Source: Ixodes scapularis
Taxonomy: Eukaryota > Arthropoda > Arachnida > Ixodida > Ixodidae
Length of the DNA stretch: 64,000 bases
Direction: 5' to 3'
NCBI RefSeq assembly: GCF_016920785.2
Contig: NW_024609955.1
Span: forward strand, 744,001-808,000
Shown here: piece after piece, positions 33,955 to 46,066 of the stretch
Position numbering within the stretch: the stretch's first letter is position 1
How the letters are laid out: the number at the start of each line of letters is the position of its first letter
Position numbers and translations under genes: made by a program
Notes under the pieces: generated by a model
The model's input: only the letters and a program-made list of their open reading frames with translations
What the model was told of the DNA's origin: nothing
Databases searched by the model: none

Positions 33955-34306
33955 ATATAGAATGTCAACAGCTTGTCTCTTGCTATTAAATGTCAACAGC
34001 TTCTCTACAAAAAAGCATCAGAGAAAGTCTGTTGACATCCTATTGAAAATTGACCCACTTTTTTATTGAAAGTCAGCAGACTTTCTGTGATGCTTTTCTA
34101 TTGAAAATCTCTTGAAAAGTCACGGTTGAATATTAAATGTCAACAGCTTTTCAAAAGAAAAGCGTAAAAAGTCGGTTGGCTTTTTATTGAATATTGGCCC
34201 ACTTATTAATTGAAACTCAACAGACATTCTGTGATGCTTTTTGTTGAAAAGCTGTTGACATTCAATATTCCCTGTTGACTTTTTTTACAGCATTTCAAAA
34301 GAAAAG
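33955..34306. repeat. AT-rich block of repeated GTCAACAGCTT motifs in both orientations
   Basis: TGTCAACAGCTT recurs at about 33965, 33990 and 34139, with inverted copies AAGCTGTTGACA near 34250 and partial ones near 34030. Arms around 34127-34160 and 34238-34271 (AATATTAAATGTCAACAGCT against its complement) can form a hairpin. This is probably a decayed fold-back or MITE-type element. A Tc1 element sits at its right edge. Confidence 0.55.
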
Positions 34307-34826
34307 TACAGTGCTCAACGAAACGAAATGGGCCAGCGGAACGCGTGGCCTCCAGAACTTGCTGCGCCATCTACCGATAAAAGACGGGCTGCCTGGTGAC
34401 GCGAGTCGCGCATGCGCAAAACTGATACGAGCGCTCAGCGGCTGTTCGCACACAGGCGCGCAACCCCCGATAATCTGCGCAGGCCATGATTTTGCGGAGT
34501 GACCACGTTTATTTTTCCTCAGAGACACTGTCGTGATGATGTGCATGAGTTTATCTTGCTTCAAATATATAAAAAAGAAAAGATAAAGCTTCATTTTTTA
34601 TTCCATAAAAGATTGATGAGCCAGCGCGTCCGGCCTTTTGCAGCTATAATATATTAATGCTGAGTTTTATTTTTTCGTGGTTTTATTCAATTTTAGCGAG
34701 CGTCTGACAGTCATTAAAAAGCGTGTGCTGTGTCAACATAGTTTATTTGACATGTTACACAATGCTGCGCCTACTAGAAAAAAAATAATATAAGTAACGT
34801 GCTTGTTTTATTATCAGCACCTTACT

Positions 34827-35952
34827 CTAATATTTGCAGAACTCTCCATTGGCTTCACAAATAGCATTCATGCGACGCGGAAGGGATTCATAAAGATTCA
34901 CCACCAACTCTGGACATTGCCGCAGCCTGTCCCATTCTTCCTTCACAGCATCCCATAGCTGGTCAGTCGTGACGGAGTGAAGTCCTCGCCGCGATAGCTG
35001 GATCTTCATGTTTCCCCAGATGTTCTCGATGGGGTTCATGTCAGCCCCTTTTGGGGGCCATGGCATAACCGCCACTCCGCGTTCCTCTAGAAGGTCACGC
35101 ACACGATTTGACTGATGAACAGGACAAAGGTCATGTTGAAAAAAAAAGCATCCGTCAGGGAAAGGTCCCTCAAGAACGTAAGGAATGAGCTCGTGCTCAA
35201 TGACGTCGCAATACGTTTCGGTTAAGCCTCTGTATTCTTACAAGTGGACCAAGTCCTTCCGCTGACAATGCCCCCCAGACGTTAACGGTTTGTCGGCCAC
35301 TCCTGCCCACACGCTGCAAGTAAGGGGCATCATACCTGAAACATCAAAATCACAAATTATAAGATCCGGCTTGTTAAAAATTGTCGTGTTGCTCAAAAGT
35401 AACATACCGTGCACCTCGCGGTCTCCAAACTTGTTTTCCTTGGTGCCAGTCAGTTGAGAAAGAGGACTCGTCGCTGAAAACAACGGTTTTCCAGTCTTGA
35501 ATCGTCCATGATGTCTTTTCCATGGCAAACCGCAGGCGGATATCTTTTTGTCGAGGAGTTAAAATTGGCTTCTTGCACGCAGCATAGCTCCTAATACCCG
35601 CTTCTGCAAGACGGCGTCGCACAAGTTGGTCACTGACATTCAGACCAAGTTCGCCTCGAATGTCACGGGCCGTAATAAAAGGCTGGTCGACTGCAGCCGC
35701 GACGATCCATCGATCTTCCTCATCGGTAGTGGACCTTGGGCGGACGTCGTGAGGAGCGTCATGGATGCGGCCGTTGTCGTCTCGAAACGCCGTGAAAATT
35801 CGGGCCAGTGCGGTTCGGGTCCTTCCTGTCATCCGGGCGACTTCTCGTTGGGGCATTCCCGCGCGGCATAGGGCCACAATTCGCCAGCGTTCGTGAATTG
35901 GCACTCGCGACGGCATCTTCACGAATGGATACTGATGGCAGTGAACCGACAA
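34827..35952 (-). pseudogene. Tc1 transposase (DD34E), intron-containing, one frameshift
   Basis: Exon 1 (35952 to 35408; the ATG at 35952 or the one at 35916, MPSRVPIHERWR) has paired helix-turn-helix domains (IVALCRAGMPQREVARMTGR, then RDIRGELGLNVSDQLVRRRL) and the first catalytic Asp in VVFSDESSF. A GT-AG intron (35407-35336) interrupts after a GAR codon block. Exon 2 continues YDAPYLQRVGRSGRQTVNVW, GALSAEGLGPLVRI. A one-base frameshift near 35235 follows. Then come FFFQHDLCPVHQ (second Asp) and MNPIENIWG (Glu) with 34 residues between, ending at 34827. It acts in the nucleus by cut-and-paste at TA. The frameshift makes this copy inactive as read. Confidence 0.88.
35336..35407 (-). other. 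72-nt GT-AG intron in Tc1 transposase
   Basis: On the minus strand the intron begins GTATGTTACTTTTG and ends TTTGATGTTTCAG. Removing it joins the exons within the conserved GARYDAPYLQ stretch, in frame. Most Tc1/mariner transposases are intronless. A GTATG repeat at both boundaries means the exact duplicate position is ambiguous. Confidence 0.75.
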
Positions 35953-36307
35953 TTTATAGAAAAATAAATGTGAAGTGAAATGGCACTGTGCTTTTTATTA
36001 AAAGAAAAAAATATTGCCCTTTTGTTCCTTTTCTTTCATATTTGAGACAAGATAAAAGTATGCACAGGGCGTCAAACAGATCGCGATAAAACCACGCGGC
36101 GATTAAATAATAAAAAAAGGCTATCACTCTGCAGAGATTACCCATCGGGAGTTGTGCACAGCGTGGGAACAGCCGATGAGCGCTCGTATCAGCTTTGCAC
36201 ACCTCCGACTCGCGTCACCAGGCAGCCCGTCTTTTATCGGTAGATGGCGCAGCAAGTTCTGGAGGCCACGCGTTCCGCTGGCCCATTTCGTTTCGTTGAG
36301 CACTGTA

Positions 36308-36803
36308 CCATCAGATGTTTTCTTGGCTCAATGGAAAAGTGACACGGAAGATATTAGATGGCAACTATTTTTCATTAGCTTTTCAATTTACTTTAGTGAA
36401 TATTGTACCACGTTTCTTGGTTACTCGAGGCTATTCATATTGCACGTTTGCCTTTGACATTATGCCATTCATTAACCCTCTTCTGCTGCCTTTCCATTGC
36501 ATTTGTAGTCCCTACAAAAAACTGACTACCAGGCACTTTTGATCACATTGTATAATTAAAAAAAAATTTGAGATGGTTGTGATACGTCATTTGTGTACTT
36601 ATAACTATTCCTGATGATTGAAATCGTGCCATTGGATTTCACTCAAGTTTATTAGTTCCAATACTACAAGTCTATTTTTTCGAGTCCTTTGACAGCATGT
36701 TGTTGTTGTTTTTTTTACTTCGCGTCATCCACCTTGCAATGGCTGCAGACGTAGGCTGGGGAAGGAAAACGTTTTTGCTACAATCAGCCAGAATCAATAC
36801 TTT
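36308..36803. other. No recognised gene
   Basis: AT-rich spacer between the Tc1 and BEL/Pao elements. It contains ACTTT (36799-36803), the left copy of the BEL/Pao target duplication. Otherwise nothing recognisable. Confidence 0.5.
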
Positions 36804-36954
36804 TGTTGAGGAACCAAGGAATACGAAGGCAATTACGCTAGACAAATCGGTCGGTGCGACCTTTTCCTTTACTGTTCGTTTTTCAGACTGATAAAAATTA
36901 CAAAATGCATGAGCTCCCGCCGCTTCTCTTCTTCCTCATCGCCCGGTTGCAACA
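36804..36954 (-). repeat. 3' LTR of BEL/Pao element
   Basis: 151 bp, identical to 42492-42642. Preceded on the minus strand by the polypurine tract (36955-36963). The end of the pol frame (36898) runs into it. Confidence 0.95.
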
Positions 36955-39900
36955 TCCTCCCCGAGCCTGAAGTTGACTTGGACGAATTTCCAGCAAATAA
37001 AGTTTCTGCGCGGGTCTCTTTATGAGCGTACCGTTTCGCTGTTTCACGAGACAGGCACGAACAATTCCGTCAGTTCCGGGGTACGTCTCTACGATTCTCC
37101 CCAGTTCCCAGAACAGCTTGGATGCTCGGTTATTTTCCACTATGACTACGTCGTCCACTTTCAGGGAGCAAGTATTGGTGACGAGATATTGATGAGCTGA
37201 CCGCAACTCCAACAGGTACTCAGACCGCCAGCGTTTCCAAAAATGTTCCATGATCATTTTTCGATACTGGAACTGGCGAGCTGTTTCCTTCTGTGTCACG
37301 CATCCTGGGCGGTCGTTAGACAAGCTTGTTTCTGGTAGAACTGTCAAACTTTGCCCTATTAAGAAATGTGCTGGCGTGATGACTGAGGGGTCTCCTACTC
37401 CCGAATAGAGATATGTCAGTGGTCTTAAGTTTACCATTGCTTCCACCTCAGCAAGGACAGTCGTCAGTGCTTCGAAGCATAGGCTGCTTCTGCCCAACAC
37501 TTTCTTAAGTGCTGCCTTGACAGATCGAACGAGCCTCTCCCACCACCCGCCCCACCATGGAGCGGCCTCCACAATGAACTTCTAGTTGATTCTGTGTTCT
37601 GCAATGTATGATTTGAAAACTTCTTGCTCCAGTGCACCCAATGCCTTCTGGATGTCTTTTGATGCTTTCTTGAAGGCTAGTGCATTATCAGAATATATGT
37701 CCAGTGGTATGCCTCTTCTTGCTATAAAACGCCGGAATGCAAGCAAGAAAGCTTCAGCAGTGAGGCCCGTTGAGAGCTCGAGGTGAACTGCTCGCGTGGA
37801 GGCGCATGTGAAAAGTGCGATGTACGCTTTGCTGCAGCTACCGTCGTTTCTTTTTGCGTACAGCGGCCCTGCGAAGTCGACTCCGGTTACCTCGAACGGC
37901 TTTGCCTTCTTGATTCGATCTGTCGGTAGCGGAGCTTGCTCAACAGCAGTTGGCCTCGCATTCAACCGTGAACATACGAGGCAACTTTTTATTACCTTCT
38001 TGGTCAGCTGCCTAGCACGTATTATCCAGTACCTCTCTCGTAGGTAACACATTGTGCTTGTTACTTCCCCGTGCATAACCTTACAATGAGCGTGCATCAC
38101 AATTAGCTTGACAAAGTCATGGTCGTTCGGTAACAGGACTGGATGTTTCACATCGAGACTTTCCGTCAACCTCTGCAGTCGTCCTCCGACCCGCAGGATT
38201 TTGTTTTCGCCAAAGAGAGGATGATACTCTGCGAGTCTTACATTAACCTCTGTCGTATTTTTCTCGCGGAGCATAATATCCGTCTGAAACCTTTCGTTTT
38301 GTATCTGCCTGATCCAATACTGCTCTGCTTTGTCCAACTCTGCCGCAATTAATCCACCTTGTATTTTTTCATTTCTCTTCTGTGCGTTGTTAGCGAACCT
38401 GATGACCCAGGCAGTGATCCTCAGAACCTTCTGGTAATTCTCGTAACTTCCGGTGTCGAACAATGATGGAACTTCTTGGCCTTTCTCCAACAGCACATGT
38501 GTCTCTTCTTTTACTTCGAGTTGAGGCGTGTCTTCCAAGAACACTGAAGATTCAGGACATTCTGAAGGTTCTTGACTCAGCCAACTCGGCCCTTTCCACC
38601 AAAGAGAGTTAGCACGAAGCTCCTGAACGCCTAGTCCTCTGGTCAAGAGATCCGCCGGATTCTCTTGACCGGGGCAGTGCCTCCAGTGGTCCGGGGATGT
38701 CATGACGCGTATCTCTGCCACCCTGTTTTTTACAAATGGCTTCCATTTTTCAGGGACTCCTCTCACCCAACTGAGGGCAACCGTTGAGTCAGTCCACATA
38801 ATGTAATCAAGTTCCACGTCATAATATGACTGTTTTATGTATCGTAGGAGTCTGGCTCCAATATTCGGCCCCATCAGCTTCAACCTAGGCAGTGATAAAG
38901 GTTTTATCGGTGCCACTCTTGTCTTCGCAACAACTAACATGGTAGCTGTTTCTCCTTGGTCATCGGCTGTTCTAAAGTACGCACAAGATCCGTAGGCTTT
39001 CGTGCTTGCATCTACGAAGACGTGTAGCTGTACTTTGTTGGCTCCTGCCTGGATGCCTCGCTTGATATGTCTTGGTATACTTAACGAGTGCAGTTGAACA
39101 AGGTCCGCCGTCCGAGCGTGCCATTCAGTGATCAAATCAGCGGGGAGTTCTTCATCCCAGCTGATTCCCAATGTCCACAGCTTCTGAAATAGCAGCTTAG
39201 CTGTTAGGACGAAGGGCGCGATCAATCCAAGAGGATCGAATACTCTTGAGGCTGCCTTGAGGATGAACCGTTTAGTGTCCACATTTGCTGAGAGGAATTC
39301 AAGCAAAGCTTCAACTTTGTAAATAAAGCAGTCCCCTTCGTGATCCCACATCATTCCAAGTACCTTGGAGGTTGGTGAAGGTGAGAGGCTTTTTTCTTCG
39401 GTCATAAATGTTGGCTCCTCCTTGTTGAACTGCTCCTGCAGTTGCTCATTGTTCGCAGTCCATTTCCGGAGTGTCATTCCTGCCTGTCTCATGACGTTCC
39501 TGGAAGTGTGGTAGAGCCTCACGGCATCCTCAATATCGTCGGCTCCGAGCAGTAGATCATCAACGTAGAAAGATGTCCTGAGTTTCTCTGCTAATTGTGG
39601 GTCTTCGCAGACCAACTTCAAGTGATGTTGTATTGTAGCTGTGAGCATGAATGGACTAGACGTGGATCCGAAAGGAACCCGAGTCATCCTCCACTCTTGA
39701 ATTTCTTCCTTGTTGAAAGGGAAACTTGGCTCCTCAGCAAACCAAAGAAATCTACAAGCATCACGATCATCTTCACGGATGGCAATTTGTAAAAACGCTT
39801 TCTTAATGTCGGTGGTCATTGCAACTGAGTACCATCTAAACCGAAGCAGGACCTGCAGAAGCTCGGGGTTCAAGTTGGGTCCTGTTACTAGGCACTCATT

Positions 39901-42309
39901 CAACGACCTGCACCCTTTGGCATGAGAAGATGCGTCGAAGACGATCCTTAACTTTGTTGTTGTTGCATCTTCACGTATTACTTCTTTATGCGGCATGTAA
40001 TACATGACCTGCGCGCTGTCGCTTTCCTTTCTGCTCTTTATCACTTCTGCATGCCCATCACGCAAATACTGTCTCATTGCATGATCATACCGCTTGAGTA
40101 ATCCCTCCTTTCGTGAGATTCTTCTCAACAAGCTCCCTAGACGTAAAATGGCAACTTCCCAGTTGTTTGCCAGCATATCAAAAGTGTCTTCTTTCCACGG
40201 CAGAGCCACTTCGTATAGTCCGTTTTTCTTAATGATGTTTTGCTCAAAGTGTGTAATGGTGTCTGCATCAGTGTCTCCGAGCTCACTGTCGGCAACTCCC
40301 ATTCTGTCTAACTCCCAGAAGGGCTGTAGCGCCTCTTCCACTTGGGTTTCCTTTGCCTTCGCTTGTAGGACACATATCATCAGACTTGAATCCCATTGGA
40401 GCCTTCCCACCTGTCTTGAAGGACCTTGCAGCGTCCAGCCCATCTTTGTGTTGATCGCTACCAATCCGTCCACATCTGCGCACCTGATCACGTCTCCTGT
40501 GCAGAACTTCCACAACTGGTCGGATCCAATCAACAGACTTTTTTCAGGAACTGTTTTTACACCTGGGAAAATCACGTCGTCTGCCAAATTCTTACTGCTT
40601 TCCCGCAGAAATCGCACAAACGGGATGTCCGTTGTTGGCGTAGATACGTCCTGGCAAATGACCGGGATGGAAATTGCTTCAAAGGTTATTTCTGTATTGT
40701 CAAATTGACTTTTGAGCTTTACCTCCACAACGGGACTGCGCTCTATAACCTTCGAAGCATTACTGGCGAAAGTGTTGAGTGCTATCTTTGTTCTCCGCAG
40801 GACTTTCAGCCCTAGGCGTTGCGCTACTTCTTCTTTTATAAATGTGCGCTGACTGCCACCGTCGATTATTCCCTTGACATAGCAGCTGCCAGCGTTGGTC
40901 ACTAAAAATGCCTTGAACGTCTGGAGATATATGCCGTCACTAAACTTCTTTTCTGAGCGCGCGCCCGAGCTGGATGCAGACACGCAAATCGTATCGTTAC
41001 CTTGGGGCGAACGTTCCTTCATCCGCCTAACAAACTCAGGATCGCACATTGTGGTTGCATGTCTGGCTCTCCAAACTGCGCAACTGAGGTTTTTTCTGCA
41101 ATCTCGTGCTCGGTGACCTTTCAATGTGCATCGGAAACATCTGCAGTCTTTTGATAACATACTTAATTTTTCCTCTCTCTGTTTGCTGCAATCAAAAGAT
41201 GGCGTGGTGTGCTTCTTTGAATGGCAGAAAAAACACTGAGAATGTGTAGCATTTGTTGCGTTATGAAAAGCTGATGCTGATGCAAACGACTTTACCTTTG
41301 TCTCGTGTTTACCTCGAGCATCCTCAAGGCTACTTCTTTCTCGGCTTTCTACTTTCACACGCAGGAAGCGAAGCATTCCATTCAATTCGGTCACTGACTC
41401 CGACGTAGTATCCGCTGACCTTGAAGTTCCAGCCGCCGATCCGTCTCCTTGGTCTTGAGCCGCTGCGTTGGTGAAAGCGGTGTTGTTGACTTGCCGGTGA
41501 TACTCCACTGTAACCTCGTAAGGCAACGCCCTGACAAGAATGTCACAGAGCATGGCTGAAAAACTTGACGTGGGAACAATCAAAGAGTTTAGACACCGAA
41601 CGTTGAGTTGTGTGGTGTCATACAGGTTTCTCAACCCTCTCACGTCATTAGCTGAAGCATCGTGCGGTAGATTTCTGAGGGCATTCAGATGCTGCCGCTC
41701 TATTCTCCTCTTCTCTCCAAACCTCTGTTGCAAGATGGTGATCGCTTCGGCATAGCATATTTCTGTTGTTGGTAGCCCGGCAATCGCCGCAGCAGCATCT
41801 CCCGTTAGACACCGACGAAGGTAGTGGAACTTATCTGTGGTTGTTAAAGTTGCATTGGTATGGATGGCTCCACCAAACTGCTCCCAGAATGTGAGCCAGT
41901 TGCTTTGCTCTCCATCGAAGGTAGATAGCTCCAGCTTCGGAAGCTTTGGTCCACGTCTCGCTGCGTTGTCTTGAATGCCGGTTTGGTTTCCGGTGCTCGC
42001 CGCCGAAGCTATTATTCTCTGCGATTGTAGGGACTCAATCTTGGTCTCGAACTCGCTGATCACCATGACGGCTTCGTCTCGGTATTCTGCAGTGGCGGTG
42101 CACTCACTTTCCAGCTCTTGGATTGGAATTAGCGGCTCTATCTCACCGTCAAGTAGTCGGAGCTCTGCATTGCTGGTAGTGAGTCTGTCCTTGATCGAAC
42201 GCACTCTTGCTAGGTCGGGGCTGGGATCCTGGAGAATCCGATTGGCGTCGTTCATTATCCTAGTGTTCTGTGCCCGCCGAGCCGACCGCCTAGCCTTCAG
42301 CCTCTCCAT
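36898..42309 (-). pseudogene. BEL/Pao gag-pol polyprotein with one amber codon
   Basis: One frame of 1,804 codon positions starts at the ATG 42309 and is interrupted only by TAG at 37582-37584, where a Trp is expected. Order: gag coiled coil and capsid-like domain (residues ~1-300, LSTFDGEQSNWLTFWEQF); zinc knuckles ~358-430; aspartic protease ~480 (IDGGSQRTFI); RT ~785-960 (LRIVFDASS, YVDDLL at ~915); RNase H ~1095-1200 (FVDAST, WTDSTVALSW); integrase zinc domain ~1390-1450; DDE core (VDFAGPLY ~1478, YSDNALAF ~1540). The amber falls between the second Asp and the catalytic Glu (in IVEAAPWWGG). A DUF5641-like tail (VDDVVIVENNRASKLFWELG) ends the frame. Everything else is intact, so the lesion is either a very new mutation or a read error. 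Confidence 0.93.
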
Positions 42310-42471
42310 TGACTATTCGTATTTACGAGGCCGTACGGTCGCCTGCCAAGGTTCCGTCGCTGTTCTTTTCCCAGTGGTCTGCTCCCGCCAAGGAACTGCT
42401 GAATTCCGTTGCAGCTGCAGGATTGAAATTTCCATGCGGCGTGTAGCTTGGGCCCTTGTGAAGCGGGACAC

Positions 42472-42489
42472 TCCCGGGTTTCGGCACCA
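42472..42489 (-). other. tRNA primer-binding site of BEL/Pao element
   Basis: Minus-strand TGGTGCCGAAACCCGGGA begins 2 nt after the 5' LTR and would pair with a tRNA 3' end finishing ...GGCACCA. I have not assigned the tRNA. Confidence 0.85.
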
Positions 42490-42491
42490 TA

Positions 42492-42642
42492 TGTTGAGGA
42501 ACCAAGGAATACGAAGGCAATTACGCTAGACAAATCGGTCGGTGCGACCTTTTCCTTTACTGTTCGTTTTTCAGACTGATAAAAATTACAAAATGCATGA
42601 GCTCCCGCCGCTTCTCTTCTTCCTCATCGCCCGGTTGCAACA
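42492..42642 (-). repeat. 5' LTR of BEL/Pao element
   Basis: 151 bp, TG...CA ends on the minus strand. It is identical to the other LTR and is followed after 2 nt by the primer-binding site. Confidence 0.95.
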
Positions 42643-44698
42643 ACTTTTTTCTAAGTGTGACATGACACCTATATATTACACTTATTAAAGCAGCGGCTAA
42701 GTAACTAAAAATATATTTATGCAGCAAAGCTGGTATTATCAATAAATGATTGATTAGATTATACTAAAAAATATATAATTAGAGAACTAGGAAAATAGTA
42801 AGGAGATAACTGTTTTTAGAAATAAATGACAAATTTTAGACCATTTGGGGCAGAAAAAGTTAACAGTATTTATTTATTTATTTTGACCGGCCAACAAAGA
42901 GTGGGTCACTCAAAGCGTAAGTATAAGAGCTTTAGGTATCAGCAAAGTATAAGAACGAAACAAAATAAACTACACAAGTTTCTGGACTTACTTATGATGG
43001 CATTCTTTTCCTTGTCGATGCATTGCTTCGCGGGGATGTCTTTTCGAGCAGTGTGCAAGCCTTTTCATGTAGAGACTTTGTTCGCCTCTCCTCCACGGTG
43101 AAAACAATGCGCACCAAGTGCCGGGCAAACTTGTGTGGTTGGAATTCATAGTTTTTGTTGATTGTGGCCAGCAGTGTTGCAGTAACAGCTTTATGCGTGT
43201 TACCCACCAGAAAGAAATTGATTTGTGTGTGTGGATACTAAGGCCGCGCGATGCTTCTCTTCACGCTTGGTCGTTTCTGTACCACATCGCTCGCTTGTAT
43301 TTGTGGACCGAGGCACAGAAATGAACAAAAATTTTAAGCAAACTGCAAGAGTCCATACATTCGTGAAATAGCTTATTAGTGAAGTTGAAAGTACCGGTCG
43401 TGGTGATAATTTTCTCGTCGTAAAATTCTGCACGAGTTCGGCCGTCTCCACGCCACCAACAGTAGTAAGTTCGGTCGGCATCGAAATCGTTTACACTTTC
43501 GGGTTGGAAGTCCTTTATGGAAGAATTCAGCAGTTTTCTTAAAGCCATCCAGGACATACTTGACTCAGACGATATACATGATCAGCTCGGGTGCGGCAAT
43601 AGAAACAGGACAGCGAATATGACAAACAAAATCATGAATGTACACAAAGTGAGGAAATGGGAATCCGGGTGACTCGGATCTCGGGAAAGAGGCGCGCATT
43701 ATAATCTAGTAGTGGAGTAACTCGGTAACTCGCCCTTCCTGGTTACTACAGTAAACATAAATATGTATTTCAGGTATAATTTTTTATTCTGATATATTTG
43801 AACTGATAAATAAACATGAAATATGTTCCAACGCCTACAACGCTTTTGGCAATAAAGCACACATCCAGCCGTGACGCACCTGCGCACCGCGGGTGGCGCT
43901 AGCGCGCTGGGACAACTCTCCGGAGTTACGTTAATGACGAGTTGTGCCTGAAGCCACCGCACAAGTACTATGCACAAGTGCATGTGTTGATGTTTGTGCT
44001 GGACTTGCAATCATGTTATTTTTATGTCTACACATGCGGTGAGCACGATTCCACTGTGTTCGTTCCCAGGAACGACAAGTTTTTGAGCAATGCGATTCCC
44101 TCTCTAGAACGGTTTTATTTCAGCTGGTACTGCTAGTCCTTGCACAGAAGTACCAGCTCTAAGCATGTCAGTACAAGTGATGTAAAAGACAACAATAAAG
44201 TACTGCATTCAATTCACTGCAGACAATATGACTCGCGACAACGTTCCATGTGTTTTTTTGCATACTTGCCGGTCTTTTTAGGAAGTGGTGGTTTAGAACT
44301 ACGCTGAAATGTAAAGTCCAGTACACAAAATATAATCTTGCAATCAGAATGTTTAGTTTTCTGCTAAAGTGTGTTATTTTTATTTGCTGTTGTTTTATTC
44401 TCATTGGCATAAACAATGCTACTTATAAAACGTGCTCCGATTTGACACTTTCATTATAGAATAGAACCACAAGGGCATGGAAAATACACTCGTTGCTATC
44501 AATCATCTTTGCATCTCGTAAAAAAGGTGTTAGCCATCTTTTACGGCAGGACATCACATATCATACAGAAACACTTAAATCAATCTCTGGCGCAGAATTC
44601 GGTTGCGGATAAGAAGCCTACGCTGGTACCCAGGAAGAGCCAACCCCACGAGAGAAATTGGAGCTCTGTACCTAGCCTCGCCATGCGTCTGAATGTAC
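42643..44698. other. No recognised gene
   Basis: AT-rich sequence. The minus-strand frame 43557-43261 (98 codons) contains TYYCWWRGDGRTRAEFYDEK, which looks protein-like and is worth a search, but I do not recognise it. No terminal repeats found. Confidence 0.4.
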
Positions 44699-45340
44699 CT
44701 ACATTTGCTGCCATTTATTCCTTTGGCTTGATAATGGCAGGTTGCAAATTTGCCAGCGTACAGCACATGTTGAAGCGTCATCCATCGGGGGGATCAGAGT
44801 AATGGGCACCGTTGTCCCGAGTATATTAATTCGCTGTATCATTCGCTCAACGTGAATTCGGACCTGGGCAAAGTAGTGTGTCGCACACTTCTGGCTCACT
44901 GAACTGCCCATGCACCGATAAAAAAGGCGGCATCACGAGCACCGCATCAGTGTCTGCCAGACTTTCCCTGATACCCGGAAAACATTTGTCAGCCAGTATT
45001 ACGTCCCCGGGCTGCACAATGTTTCAGAACCTAGAGTCCACCGTAAAATGGATGTCGGAGCATCGGCCTCCGTACGCCATTGAACGGAAACAAATAGCCC
45101 CATTAGGGGTATAGCAACCAGAAACTTAAGAGTGTAGCCACTCACGTAGCTCGAGTACAGCACGCGCTGCTGGCCTACACTATTTGGCGTCTCTGTTCTC
45201 ACTTCGTTGGAATCAATATTCATTTTGAATTTAAGGTAGTGGGCTTCAATACACTCTGGCAACATAGCCCGCATAATGCTAAATGGAGGCCGAAAACTCC
45301 ACCTCGCTGTCGCAGCAGTCAGCGTTGTTAGCACAGCTCG
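44699..45340 (-). pseudogene. DDE_Tnp_4 (PIF/Harbinger or ISL2EU-like) transposase relic
   Basis: On the minus strand a frame entering near 45340 reads NIDSNEVRTETPNSV (first Asp), then VLYSSYVSGYTLKFLVAIPL. After a frameshift near 44999 it reads DVILADKCFPGI (second Asp). After another shift, around 44830-44800, it reads QVRIHVERMIQRI (catalytic Glu) and TVPITLI. The spacing and the 'RIHVER.I.RI' signature are those of DDE_Tnp_4 nucleases found in Harbinger and ISL2EU transposons. No terminal repeats could be paired with it, so only the catalytic core survives. Confidence 0.7.
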
Positions 45341-45787
45341 AAAGTGGCCCCAGGCAGCACAAAAATATTGGACCAATAACGGACAAATATCGGTCAAAGT
45401 TTTAGGAAATAACGGTCCAATAATGATTTGCACCCCGGCTCCAGATTGGTCCAATAACTTGAACCGATCACGGGGAAAGTTTTGAGACCGATATCGCCAA
45501 CCGTTTTGTGACCGATGTCGTCAACCGTTTTTCGGCCGTCTTTCGAAACCGTTTTACAGCCGCCTTTCAAAATGTTTTGTGGCCGTTATCGTTGAACCAT
45601 TTTGGTATTTAAATGTCTTCTTGAAATATGTAATGCAAATGACGTACTACGACATCAAATACACAAACTCTTTATTTTCAATGGAAACGGATGCTTCATT
45701 TTAGTGGGAATCGGAGATGTCTGACCATCTTCGACTTGGACAAGGGGTATGGGAGCACTGCAAAAAAATTTCACTCTATTTTAGGGG

Positions 45788-46045
45788 TAAAAGTTGCGGG
45801 TTCCATAGTGCCAGCATGGTTTCCCGTAATCTAGAAACCGAACAGTCTGTTAAAAACAAGGCATATAATTTTGTAAAATGACGGAACGTCTATATTCCAC
45901 TTAACAGACAGTTATCCGTTTTCCCATTTTATTGGTAAAAGTTGCTGGTTTTATATTGCCGGCAAGATTTCCCGTAATCTAGAAACTGGACAGTCTGTAA
46001 AAACAAGGCACATAATTTCGTAAAATGACAGAATGTCTGTAGCTC
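45788..46045. repeat. Two diverged direct copies of a ~105-bp unit, ~158 bp apart
   Basis: TAAAAGTTGC, then TTTCCCGTAATCTAGAAAC, CAGTCTGT and AAAACAAGGCA, and TAAAATGAC occur in the same order at about 45788-45896 and 45946-46041. A separate degenerate ~30-bp repeat (CCGATATCGCCAACCGTTTT type) fills 45480-45600. Confidence 0.75.
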
Positions 46046-46066
46046 ACTACGGAGGGCTATCCGTAG

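Larger units (their letters stand above)
34307..36307 (-). mobile_element. Tc1-type transposon with long terminal inverted repeats (34309-36305)
   Basis: Ends CAGTGCTCAACGAAACGAAA (34309) and its inverse (to 36305) extend as near-identical inverted repeats of about 140 bp through GGCCTCCAGAACTTGCTGCG and GGCAGCCCGTCTTTTATCGG. TA dinucleotides flank both ends (34307-34308, 36306-36307). The 2.0-kb element carries one minus-strand transposase gene. High similarity between the arms argues for recent activity. Confidence 0.92.
36804..42642 (-). mobile_element. Young BEL/Pao LTR retrotransposon with identical LTRs
   Basis: 5,839 bp, oriented on the minus strand. The LTRs (36804-36954 and 42492-42642) are 151 bp each and identical as read, begin TGTTGCAACC and end CCTCAACA on the coding strand, and are flanked by 5-bp duplications ACTTT (36799-36803, 42643-42647). 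An 18-nt primer-binding site lies 2 nt inside the 5' LTR, and a purine tract GGGGAGGA lies directly before the 3' LTR. One gag-pol frame fills the interior. Identical LTRs mean insertion was very recent. Confidence 0.96.

Noticed and set aside
33955..34306. CRISPR-like array of short repeats
   Set aside because: Repeats are AT-rich, degenerate and in both orientations with irregular spacing, and this is animal DNA.
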